Shown here in pieces: positions 30,937 through 40,580 of a DNA stretch of 64,000 nt. Numbering within the stretch: the stretch's first letter is position 1; the number at the start of each line of letters is the position of its first letter. The position numbers and the translations under genes were made by a program. This DNA is from Tillandsia leiboldiana (taxonomy: Eukaryota > Streptophyta > Magnoliopsida > Poales > Bromeliaceae): assembly GCA_029204045.2 (NCBI GenBank), contig CM055077.1, positions 12,724,584 through 12,788,583 on the forward strand, given 5' to 3'. The notes under the pieces were generated by a model that did no database searches, was not told the origin of the DNA, and was given only the letters and a program-made list of their open reading frames with translations.

Positions 30937-31321
30937 CACGTGGCGGCCTGGGATTGGCCGGCACACGCCGTCTGGTCCATGGGGGGGGTGCCGCTGGTGC
31001 ACGGTGGACCGGCGGGGACACGTGGCGGCCGCCCATTGGCGGGTCCGCGCTGCGCGGTCCACGGGGCAGAGCGGCTGGTGCAGTGGACCGGGGTGCGCCA
31101 CGTGGCGGTCCCGGATTGGGCGGCCCATGCGCGCGCGGTGCATGCGCGGGCGCGCGGCTGCGGCCGTACGCACGCGGGCACAGGCGAGCAGGCGCCGCAG
31201 GCGGGCAGGCGGCGCGCAGGCGCGCTGGCTGGCGTGCTGGGCGGGGCAACGCACGCGGCGCCACGTGGCGCCGCACCAGTGGCGGGCGCCACCCACCGCG
31301 CCGCCCCGCAGGGGGCACGTG
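30937..31321. promoter_or_regulatory. G-box cluster in U3 of LTR F
   Basis: Five palindromic CACGTG motifs at 30937, 31019, 31099, 31262 and 31316, mostly within ACACGTGGCGGCC or CCACGTGGCG contexts. CACGTG is the core target of plant bZIP and bHLH factors. The same cluster type occurs in D. Confidence 0.75.
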
Positions 31322-31714
31322 GCCGCGCCCGGTTCACCAAGCGCCGCTGTCCCCTGTTCGGGGACAGGTGTCGCGCCCGGGTGAATCCAGGCCCTGGTTA
31401 TCGGGCCGGGCTGGGTCCGGATTCGGCGCCCGAAAGTTTCGGGAGCCCGAATCCGGGAAGCCCTGGTGGGCTTGTCATGCCCCGGGGTTTATAAAAGCGG
31501 AAAAATAGCGCAATAATTTTTCTTTTTGAAAGGGACTACCTGCCGGGCACGTGCACAGACCCGCCAAATACGCGAGAGTTCTCGATTTCAACATTCGAGC
31601 CACCCTTGCGTGTGCACGGCGTAAAAACCACCACAACACTTTAACCACACCAGTCGCATAAAAGACTAAAAGAGAAACATCATACAATCACATTGACCAA
31701 CCGTTAAAGTAAAC

Positions 31715-31910
31715 TTGAAATGATAAAACCACGGGTTTGTAAAATAGTTCCCACACGACACTTAGTTTTCAAAACAATTTCGCAATCTCTTTTCTGACGG
31801 CGATAAGAGTTTGAAAGGATAAATCCACGGGTTTGTAAAACAGTGCCCACTCGACACTTAGTTTTTAGAATCATTTTTCGCAATCCTTTTTCATTTTAAA
31901 AACGACCGTA
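31715..31910. repeat. Direct repeat of about 99 bp in G2
   Basis: The words CCACGGGTTTGTAAAA, ACTTAGTTTT and TTTCGCAATC occur in the same order twice (about 31718-31800 and 31817-31895). Confidence 0.8.
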
Positions 31911-31981
31911 CGTAAAGCGTAACTGAAGCATAAAGAAAAACGGTTGATCTCCGAGTCACAAGTCCAATCCAACATCCACAT

Positions 31982-33265
31982 TGTTAAGGATTTTATTTTG
32001 GCATATTTCGTGAAGTGGTTAAGTCTTGAAGATTGAAGATGAAGATGTTTGGATCATATACCTCAATCTCAAGAAAGAAGAATTCAAAAGGATCAGGTAC
32101 GTTTAACTAAATAAGTTTGGTGATCCGAATACTTCTTATAGTGTAGAAACACTTGGATGGATTTTTAATTGCATAAAAATCAAAAAACTGGACTGTTACA
32201 TGTTTAGGATCCGGATCAGGGCATTCCAGTCCGGACCCCGAACGTAGGTAAGTTCATGCGGAATTTCAGTCCGGACCTCCCCTGGTTCGGTCCGGACCCC
32301 GAACAAGGATTCTGCAGAAATTGCATGAACAGTCCGGACCGTTCATCTTACAGTCCGGACCCCGAACATGATTTTTCAGGAAATTCTCTGAAAAATGACG
32401 ACAGTCCGGATCAAGCCAAATCCAGTCCGGACCGTCGTGCGGGAAAAATTTTGTTAAGTCAGTTTTTGATTCTTATCCTCTTCCAAAGGTTTCTAACCTA
32501 TAAGTAAACCCTAATTTCATCTTTTAGGGTAATCCAAAGGGTTAATATTTTTTAATCCAAAAATTAACGGAGAAAACTTAGAAAAATCCACATATAGAGA
32601 AGAAAGGGAAAAACTAGATCTATTCTATGTTTCTTCATCTATATTGATTAATTTGATTCTAGGGTTTCAAAACTCAGATTTTGTGTAGAATCAAATTAAT
32701 GAATACTTAGATGGTATTTCCGATCTATCTTTGATCTAAGTATTCGGAGGATTTTCACCACCAACAAACAACGATTTTGTCAAAAATCGGCGCGTGGATT
32801 CGCGTGGTCTTGTGGACTTAAGGTGCTACCATTTCGTGGATTCGAAACGAGGTGCGTTCAAGGATTCGAGACGTACTACTTGGTGGAGACCGTGGATTTG
32901 GTTGGACGTCGTGGATTCGACGTTGGACGCTGTGGATTCGGCTTTGGACGCAAATCGTGGATTCAAGGCGCGTTGCGGAGCGAGCGGAGAAGATCTACTT
33001 GGAGCGTATGGTAAAAGGTTGAGTCGTGTGAGTACGGTATATCATCTTTGTACGTGTTTAATCTTAGTGGATTTCACCGTGTGATCGGTCCCGTGGTTTT
33101 TTACTCCTGGATTGGAGTTTTCCACGTAAAATCTCTGCGTGTTATTTACTTTTCCGCATTGGGTTTTTGTTACGCAAAGATTTTGGAGTGTTTATTGTTT
33201 ACACCTATTCACCCCCCTCTAGGTGTTTTTTCCCCTATTCAGATCCATATTTAACATAACCCACA
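31982..33265 (+). mobile_element. Sirevirus solo LTR 1, TSD CACAT
   Basis: 1284 bp, TGTTAAGG…AACCCACA, perfect CACAT on both sides (31977-31981, 33266-33270). Related to LTR C but in plus orientation. It has a palindrome cluster (32208-32440, mostly GTCCGGAC), a degenerate TATA region and the hairpin array in U5 (32791-32942). No internal region, so it arose by LTR-LTR recombination. Confidence 0.95.
32791..32942 (+). promoter_or_regulatory. Hairpin array in solo LTR 1
   Basis: Sense stems around a TGGATT (once TGGACT) loop: CGCG/CGCG (32791-32804), CTTG/TAAG (32809-32822), TTTCG/CGAAA (32832-32847), GACCG/TGGTT (32888-32903), ACGTCG/CGACGT (32906-32923), GCTG/CGGC (32929-32942). The non-Watson-Crick pairs are all G-T on this strand. 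Confidence 0.82.
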
Positions 33266-33270
33266 CACAT

Positions 33271-33467
33271 CATCCACAATGAAGGAAATCACATGCCCAC
33301 AACTAACTAACCGAAATAATCAAGTGCAAAAAGGGAAAAAGGGTCACCAGCCACAAAAGAGCTAAATCCCTCTAGTCGTAGCCTCACCGCCGTCCCAGAT
33401 CCCACCCCTGACTGAACCTGTCACATAGTGGGAAGTCAGTGACACAAAGAGTAAAGGTAAAGCGTAG
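33271..33467. other. Short G2 segment between two solo LTRs
   Basis: 197 bp of G2 non-coding sequence including CGTAG (33463-33467), the left TSD copy of solo LTR 2. No other signal. Confidence 0.8.
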
Positions 33468-34864
33468 TGTTGGTTTTTATAGGATCCACAGGGATCTAAA
33501 TAGGTACTATCAAACAACTAGAGGGGGGGTGAATAGGTGTAATACTTATAAAACCAAAACTCAGTGCAAAATAAAAACCAATGCGGAAAATAAAAACAGC
33601 ACACCGAGATTTACGTGGAAACTCCAATCCAGGAGAAAAACCACGGGACCAACACGCAATAACAATCCACTAAGAATAGAAGAATAACAAGGTGATTACC
33701 GACTCCACGGACTCAACCCCTCCTTCAGCTTCTTCGGACCTTGCGCTGACCGGTTGGATGTCCACGCAATAACAATCCACTAAGAAAAGAAGAATAACAA
33801 GGTGATTACCGTCTCCACGGATTTAACCCCTCCTTCAACTTCTTCGGACCTTGCGCTCCAACGATTTTGCACGTCCACTGCACACGTTCGAATCCACGAA
33901 CGCTACTCGAATCCACGAGCACACGTTTCGAATCCACGAAACGCCTTTAGCACACCGAATCCACGATGCCACGTCGAATCCACGACGCAAACTCAGCCGG
34001 TAAGAATATTGGCTTCAATGGTGATCCTTTGCTTAGATTATCAATGAAGATCCATGGGAAAAATCTCTAAGCAAAGATTAGATCAATTCGACAAAAGATT
34101 TATTCTTGAAAGAACCATCGAATTGACCTAAAAAAGGCTATAAAGAAGAACGATAAAAACCTAGCCTCTAGGGTTGCTCTCAAGTGTTTAATTAATTAAT
34201 CGGTAGAGAACCCCCGTTCTTGAGAAACCCTAAGTGTCTATTTATAGTTTAGAAACCTTTGGAAAGAGATAAGAATCAAAAATTTACCTTATCTGGAAAT
34301 TTTACGGACGGCGATCCGGATCGGATTTACTGCGATCCGGATCGTCGTAGCGTGATAGACAATTCCAGAAAACCAAGGGTTCGGGATCCGGATTGAACTT
34401 GCCGATCCGGATCGTTCATGAATTTCAGCAACATCCAATGTTCGGGATCCGGATCAGAATAGGCTTGGATCCGGATTGGATTTGCACATGAACTAATACC
34501 CTTCGGGATCCGGATTGGATCATCTGATCCGGATCCTGAACATGCCCCATGACCAGTTTTTGATTTTTATGCAATTAAAAATTCTTCAAAGTGTTTCTAC
34601 ACTATAAGAAAGTATTCGGATCACCAAAATTATTTAGTTAACCATACCTGATCCTTTTGAAAACTTTCTTCTTGAGATTGATGTAACTGATCCACAATTC
34701 TTCAACTTCAATCTTCAAGACTCAAGACACTGAGTGTCAACTTGAGCTCTTGTTGAATCTTCTCTAAGTCTTTGATTGCTGATTGACAATTTGATCCCTT
34801 TAAGACTCCGACTCAACTCACTGACATGACTCACGAAATATGCCAACACCAAAATGCCGTAACA
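33468..34864 (-). mobile_element. Sirevirus solo LTR 2, TSD CGTAG
   Basis: 1397 bp, TGTTGGTTTTTA…GCCGTAACA, perfect CGTAG on both sides (33463-33467, 34865-34869). Minus orientation by similarity to LTR B. It has ATCCGGAT palindrome pairs (34315-34535) and hairpins at 33885-33902 (CGTTCG/CGAACG), 33906-33919 (CTCG/CGAG), 33924-33943 (CGTTTCG/CGAAACG) and about 33968-33983 (CGTCG/CGACG). A word of about 50 bp starting with CCACGCAATAACAATCCACTAAG is repeated (about 33652-33720 and 33760-33835). Confidence 0.95.
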
Positions 34865-34869
34865 CGTAG

Positions 34870-36716
34870 AAACAGGCATGATAACAAGAAGTACAGATAT
34901 TCGATCAAACCGTAAACTCTAGAGCATCCACAACTTCCCCTCATGCAATCAATCATACTCCCATGTAAAAACCGTACCGAACACCTGCCTAATCGGTCCG
35001 TGGACCTCAGGCACAAGAACAACTGCCCCGCTCTCACCTTGGTGCATTTAACCCCTCACTGCAAGAGTGCAGCACCGCAAATAGCCGCAAGGGGCCCCCA
35101 CTAACGTCACCTCGTGGGGTTCACGGGTCCGCAGACCACTCCTCCGGAAAAGTACACCGACGCGGTGGCCAAACCGCTGGTGTGCGTGCAAGCGCCATGA
35201 GCATAATAAAGGAAACACCGACATTTGTCATAAGATCTCGCGACCGACAGTCGCTCCCAATAGATAAGAACCGATGCATAATAGGGGTTAGTCAACAACT
35301 CACAATGTGGATCAAAATGCAATACCATACACCTAACTCATGTGATTGCAGCCAAGCGTGCATGAAGACGTAAAGGTTACCCACCTCAAGATGCCTCGAC
35401 CGGAACACTCAGAAAAGACTTGCGTCCTCGCACGATTCCCGGACCTAAAAAGGAAAACCCCACCAAAAACATAACATCAATAAGCTAAACCATGTCCTGC
35501 GAAAAAGAACCGTAGCCCCGAACTCTGTCCAGAAAAAGACAGAGAACACCAAGACGCACCCAGACGCGGCGCAAGAACAGTGTGGCGCAAAGACAACGCG
35601 GCGCGGTGGCGCGGTGCAGGCGGAGCAGCCCCGCGCGGCACAAGCCCCGCGCGGCGCGCTGAATGCGGAGCAGCCCCGCGCGGGCTCTAGCCCCGCGCGG
35701 GTGCGCGCTGCGGCGGTGCGGCCCCGCGCGGCGCGCTGCATGCGGAGCAGCCTCGCGCGGGGTTGTGCGCGCTGCGGCGGTGCGGCCCCGCGCGGGCGCC
35801 GGCCCCGCGCGGGTGCGCGCTGCGACGGTGCGGCCCCGCGCGGGTACCAGCCCCGGCGGGCACGCTACATGCATAGCAGCTCCGTACGGGCGCCATCCCC
35901 GCACGGGCGCCAGCCCCGCGCGGCGCGCTGCATGCAGAGAAACCCCGTGCGGGCTCTAGCCCCGCGCGGGTGCACGCTGCGGCGGTGCGGCCCCGCGCGG
36001 CACCAGCCCACGCGGCGCCGCAAGCGGCGCGACCCCGTGCAGCGCGCAGTGCGGGCGGTGTCTCGCGGCGGCGGCGCCGCATCCGTACACCGCGGCAGCG
36101 GCGCTCTAGGGCATCGCGGCGGCGGCGCGACGAACGGCACAAGCGACCCAGACCAAAAAGCGACGCAACCCAAAACCAAAAACGACGAAAACACACGAAT
36201 AAACGCCGCTTACCTTGATTTAACGGAGAAGACGATCCGTTCTCGTTCCTCTCGATGGTGAGGATCTGGATCCACTCCCCGTTGACGGTAACGTTTCGTT
36301 CCCGGCCTCCGGCGCGTTGATGGGAGAACTGATCTCTCTTTTTTCTCTCTTTTCTTTCTCCCCTCCCCGAACTAGGGTTAGCGGTTCTCGAGAACAAGAT
36401 AATTAATTAAAAACATTAATTTCGCTTCTACGTACAAATCCCAAAAATTCCAATAAAAGGGATTCTCCCACCAACTTCTTGATAAGAGTGCCACCTAAGC
36501 CACCTTCTAGAACAGCCGGCGTGAATTTTGATGAACCAATTTCTTAACGGGTTCGACTTATCCTATCGTACCCATTAACACAAAAGACTCATTCCGGGAG
36601 ATCCGTAAGTCGGATTTCAGATCCAATCGCTTTGTCATTCTCCGTTTTCCGAGCTCCAACATAGAAAAAATACTCGCAAGCACAGAAGATCTACCCTAAA
36701 AAGTCGTGGCACTACA
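34870..36716 (-). other. Main body of solo LTR G2, non-coding
   Basis: Leader-like AT-balanced sequence (34870-35560), a GC-rich array (35575-36130), then an AT-rich stretch to the LTR end. The many alanine/arginine-rich frames at 35445-36397 on both strands follow from the GC array and are not genes. Confidence 0.75.
35575..36130. repeat. GC-rich CCCCGCGCGG array in G2
   Basis: The decamer CCCCGCGCGG and near variants (CCCCGTGCGG, CCCCGCACGG) recur more than a dozen times, mixed with CGCTGCGGCGGTGCGG and GCGCGCTGCATGC words, without a strict period. G1 has the same words at 30090-30185. Confidence 0.85.
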
Positions 36717-37928
36717 GGGCTGGGCTGGGCCAATTTATACCCCCTCCTCTCTCTCTTTTTTTGCTCTTTCCGAGTTTTAGAGAGAGATTGAGACTGAGAG
36801 CTCATTAGGAAACTTGTTCCTCTTGATATTTTTGATCTTGTGGTGGATCCCCAGGATTTTTGGAGGCTCGGCAGCGGCAATCTTGGTTTTACAGTGCGCC
36901 TCGACGTTTCCCTTTTTCGGCCCGTTTCCGTCGCAGTTCAGTCGGAATTTTCCTCTGCGCAAACCAGGTGGAATTTTTGGGCGATTTCTACAACAGCGCG
37001 TTCCTAAGAGGTAAGGCTTCGATTTTTGTGTTGACCGCTTTGCTCCGTTTCAAACTTTTGGTATGGTTCCCGAGGCATCTTTTAACCTCATTTTTTGTGG
37101 TGGATTTTTGGACAGTATGGGCTTGTTTGATTTTTATCTCGGTCTACGAGCATCGGATCAAGGTGTATAAATACTCGTTTTGGATCTACTCGTCTCAAGG
37201 AGCGGAACTGTATTTTTTCTGGATTTTTCGGAGCAACGCACAGAGGTGAAAATTTCTCTTTTTCCGTGCTGTTTGGAAAAACAGCAAATGTTGTATTTTG
37301 GGTATTATATTTATGCCAAGTGCGATGTTTTGTGCAGTAGTGCACTGTTTTCGGCGGGTTGCGGACTTAGAGGACTGTAGACAGCGAAGAGCCTTTTTGG
37401 GTGTGGATTGCGCATTTCGAGGTGGGTGGTTGTTGCTTACCTCACTTTTGACTTGCTCACTAGGGATATTAGAGATATCCCCTCAATTAAAAGAAATAAT
37501 TGTCGTCCTAATTGAGAATCGTATGTGTTGACCCCACGAATTAATTGTTAGCTTATCTGTGTTAAATTGGGACATTATTGTTGGAACAAGATGTTATAAC
37601 ATAACCTCGCATGCAAAAAAAATGATTTATCATGTTGGGACATCGAGAATTATCCTTTTTAAAAATTAATATTGGACACTTTCCTTTAGTTTTAAAATAG
37701 GACAATAGCATGCTTGTATGGACATCTAGTTAGGCCGCTATTTATTGCTACACTATCATTGGGACTTGACTTAGGAGAAACCATGTTTCGTTGTTCTCCT
37801 TTTTATTCAGATGCATGTTGCTCGAGTTTGAGCAAGGGTTTGGGATAGTGTAGTTGAGGCCATTGAGTTGGAACAGGTTAGACTCGATTATGGATTGTGG
37901 GGCATTGTGGTAACCACGGACATTAGAC

Positions 37929-38504
37929 TGTGACGCCCCATTTCCCAGGGGGTCACCCATCCTAGAACTACTCTAGCTCTAGCACGCTTAACTCTCATGT
38001 TCCTCTTGGATCTTGCTACCATCCAAAATGCTATAGCCGGGTTAGAGATTTAGTCCTATTATATCATTTATATATAGGACTAATCTAAATTCCGGGGGTG
38101 TCACATTCTTCCCCCCTTTAAGCCCTGACATCCACGTCAGGCTCAAGCACACTCACAAGCACCAGGCGATGTGAGACTCGTCTCGCTAGCCTTAGCCGAC
38201 CTTGTAGGGAGCTGCACTCCACCTACAACGGTCATTAGCCGGGGAGCCACACTCTACCCGCTATATAACCCTGGCTCAGCCGAGACTCATCTCACATTTC
38301 CGACTGGTGAATGTCTCTGATACCAACTGTGACGCCCCATTTCCCAGGGGGTCACCCATCCTAGAACTACTCTAGCTCTAGCACGCTTAACTCTCATGTT
38401 CCTCTTGGATCTTGCTACCATCCAAAATGCTATAGCCGGGTTAGAGATTTAGTCCTATTATATCATTTATATATAGGACTAATCCAAAATCCGGGGGTGT
38501 CACA
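37929..38504 (-). mobile_element. TRIM element (576 bp)
   Basis: Two 177-bp LTRs (37929-38105 and 38328-38504, TGTGACGCCCC…GGGTGTCACA) differ at about two positions near their ends. They enclose 222 bp with a PBS (sense TGGTATCAGAGA, 38314-38325) and a polypurine tract (AAAGGGGGGAAGAA, 38106-38119) but no coding capacity. Flanks TAGAC/TAGGC match at 4 of 5 bases, a slightly mutated TSD. This is the structure of a terminal-repeat retrotransposon in miniature, which moves using proteins of other elements. Inserted in LTR F. Confidence 0.92.
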
Positions 38505-38509
38505 TAGGC

Positions 38510-39689
38510 AGTTAGCCAGATGTTGATTACTTTATCAGATTTTGGACTTGTGGGGTGTTGCGGCGACCGCGGATATTGGGCGGTTGACCGCATGTCGATT
38601 GTAGGACATGATTGTGGATTGTGGGGTATTGCGGCGACCGCGGACATTGGGCGGTTGACCGGATGTTTACTTATGCATCAGATTGGGTATCAGATTTCTC
38701 TAGTGGATGGAGTTTCCCACTTGTTGAGTACTATTGCATCTGATTGGGGATCGGATTTCTTTAGTGGATGGATTTTCCCACTTTGATCATAGTCGTGATC
38801 CAGTCCTGCTATATCGTGATACTTGTGACAGAGATACTTGTGGTACTGGTGACAGAGATACTTTACTCGTGTGGGTCGCTCCCCTCGAGTGCCACTCCGG
38901 AGTAGGCTTTAGACCGTGACGGGTGCCGGTCAGTTGGATAGTTGGTTATATTGAGATCGAGCCGTGTGCCGATCAGCTACTGGGTTCTTGAGTTCGACAG
39001 TTTGAGCAGGCAGTGCCAGTTTTTACTGGTGGCTAGATTGGGTTTATTTGGATAGATACTGTTTTCTGATGCATACATACAGTCATTTCTTTCGGTATTG
39101 CATTTAGAGGCATAGTAGTGGTAGTTTCTTTTTTGTCAGCAACCTTTATAGCTTACCACTGTTCTTTCCTTTTGCCTCTAGTAGTCTTAGTGGGTACGTC
39201 AGAGTTTGAGGCTTAACCCACTTGGGGAGGCTATTGGTTTATCTAGTAGTTCTCACCCCCATAGTTGTTTTCTGTCTCTTCCCCTTTGTTTTACAGAGTC
39301 GTCTGCGGGAGCTACTAGGCCATCAACGGCAGATCGAGGTAAGAGGATAGCGGATTAGCTAGATCGACTGCCCAGACCGTGAGAATAGCTGGACTTTTAT
39401 TGTACCCCTTTTTGTATCTCAGGCTGTAGTATTTTACTTTTGGGTCTGGCTTTAGCCAGCTGGTTGTATTTATTCAGTGAGCTGGAAGTTTATTGTACCT
39501 TATTCGCTTGTATCATGTTTCCAGTCTGAGATATTATGTAGTTCTTTTTAGTTCAGCTCTGTATTATGCTCTTTTATTGTATATCTTATATCTGAGCAGG
39601 TTACCGGCGCTTTGTGTACATGGAAAATTTCACGTGCACGGCAGATCTGTTGGCCAGCCCGGGTTCTGGTTTACACCCGGGGCGTGACA
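38510..39689 (+). other. 3' part of LTR F, non-coding
   Basis: U5-like sequence with a ~66-bp direct repeat (38546-38610 and 38612-38670; TGCGGCGACCGCGGA, TTGGGCGGTTGACCG; a degenerate third copy lies left of the TRIM at 37893-37925) and a T-rich tail. It ends GGCGTGACA. Confidence 0.75.
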
Positions 39690-39694
39690 CTCCC

Positions 39695-40121
39695 TCTCTT
39701 AGGTATGTAAAGTAGAAATCGATCCCCGGCTCCACTATTTATAAGAGATTTGAAACAATAATAACCACCTCATGATCTTTTTGTAACAAACTAGATCTTT
39801 TTGTAACAATCTAGATCTTTTGTAACCGTTTCTCCCTTGGTTTGCGTTCCAAACCCTTCGAAAATCTCATTGTGTTGGCACGGATTTCCAAGCACCCAAA
39901 AGCCGAAATGAGTGTTCTAAACACCTCTTTTACATTAAACTTAGAAAAATCACATCGGGAGCTCCAATTACCGGAATTTAGAGCCGATCACACCACCGTT
40001 TTTCATTTTCCGAGCCCTACACAATGAAATAAAAATCCGATCAAAAAGGCATAACGAAAATATGAGGAAAAATACCGTGAATTCCGAAAGTGATATCGAA
40101 CGAAAAACCATGGACACTACA
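39695..40121 (-). mobile_element. Right part of old LTR G1
   Basis: Continues 30087-30611. It ends GGACACTACA at 40121, like the G2 end (GGCACTACA), directly before H integrase sequence. It includes a threefold short tandem of CTAGATCTTTTTGTAACAA (39772-39827). A TATA-like TATTTATAAGAG lies near 39737. No gene. Confidence 0.7.
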
Positions 40122-40580
40122 GAGACCTTTGTCTGATTCTTGGAGTCAAGGAAGATCAAGCTATTAAACTCATCCCCGTATTACGCCCAAGCTAACGGGA
40201 AAGCAGAGGCAATGAGCAAAATAATCATCAACCTGATGAAGCGGCATGTCGGCAAACACCCAAGACAATGGCACGAGAAACTATCCAAAGTTCTCTGGGC
40301 TTGCAGACGACTGTCAAGACTGCCACGGGAGTCACCCCTTTTCGCCTGGTGTATGGACACGAGGCCGTTTTACCGACCGAAATCATGGTTCCGGCACTAA
40401 GGGTCGAGAAATAGGGTGATTTGATTGACAAAGAATACAAGCTCCTTATGGACGAAGAATTGAGCGAAGTGTGCGACGTTCGGTTGACAGCGCTCGACCA
40501 TATGCGAACCTATCAGAACCGAGTTCAGAACGCATACAACAAAAGGGTAAAGGCAAAATCCTTTAGTGTCGGGGACTTGG
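40122..40580 (+). pseudogene. pol: Ty3/gypsy integrase fragment of element H
   Basis: Plus-strand integrase core end: the conserved SSPYYAQANGKAEA with the third catalytic acidic residue, then HVGKHPRQWHEKL and ATGVTPFRLVYGHEAVLP, then the C-terminal part with YNKRVKAKSFSVGDLV. At least one frameshift (near 40310) and a stop (near 40413). It is bounded left by LTR G1 and right by D; the C-terminus resumes at 51028. The motif set suggests a non-chromoviral (Tat/Athila-like) lineage, which I hold loosely. Confidence 0.85.

Larger units (their letters stand above)
31473..36716 (-). mobile_element. Solo LTR G2 (about 2.55 kb without nested insertions), TSD GGGCT
   Basis: Plus-strand ends TGTCATGCCCCGG and GGCACTACA, flanked by perfect GGGCT (31468-31472, 36717-36721). 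The terminal word TGTCAYGCCCCGG equals the D LTR end, giving minus orientation. It holds two Sirevirus solo LTRs; the remaining G2 pieces are 31473-31981, 33271-33467 and 34870-36716. No PBS or ORF. The segment at 35370-35480 resembles D 42630-42730 in layout. Confidence 0.85.
30612..39689 (+). mobile_element. Solo LTR F (about 3.25 kb without nested insertions), TSD CTCCC
   Basis: Plus-strand termini TGTAGTG (30612) and GGCGTGACA (39689), flanked by perfect CTCCC on both sides (30607-30611, 39690-39694). The ends match LTR D read on its sense strand. It is interrupted by G2 (31473-36716) and a TRIM (37929-38504). After removing these, about 3.25 kb remain as 30612-31472, 36722-37928 and 38510-39689. 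I see no PBS, polypurine tract or ORF inside, so it is a solo LTR. Sense order: GC-rich U3 with G-boxes, TATA at 36734-36740, a splice-donor-like AGAGGTAAGG near 37010, U5. The frames at 36777-37531 are LTR leader, not exons. Confidence 0.88.

Noticed and set aside
30836..31508. ORFs of 150-195 codons on both strands
   Set aside because: All overlap each other in the GC-rich U3 of LTR F, with composition-driven residues.
35445..36397. Long alanine/arginine-rich ORFs
   Set aside because: Direct consequence of the CCCCGCGCGG array on both strands in solo LTR G2.
36777..37531. A possible host gene first exon with a splice donor
   Set aside because: The stretch is inside LTR F, whose ends and CTCCC duplication are clear, and corresponds to the leader of LTR D; no conserved protein.
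37929..38504. Cassandra-type TRIM with a 5S rRNA promoter
   Set aside because: I see no 5S-like internal promoter boxes in the 177-bp LTRs.
30612..39689. F as a full-length element with two LTRs
   Set aside because: After removing nested insertions only one LTR-like unit of ~3.25 kb remains, with no internal repeat of its termini, PBS or polypurine tract.
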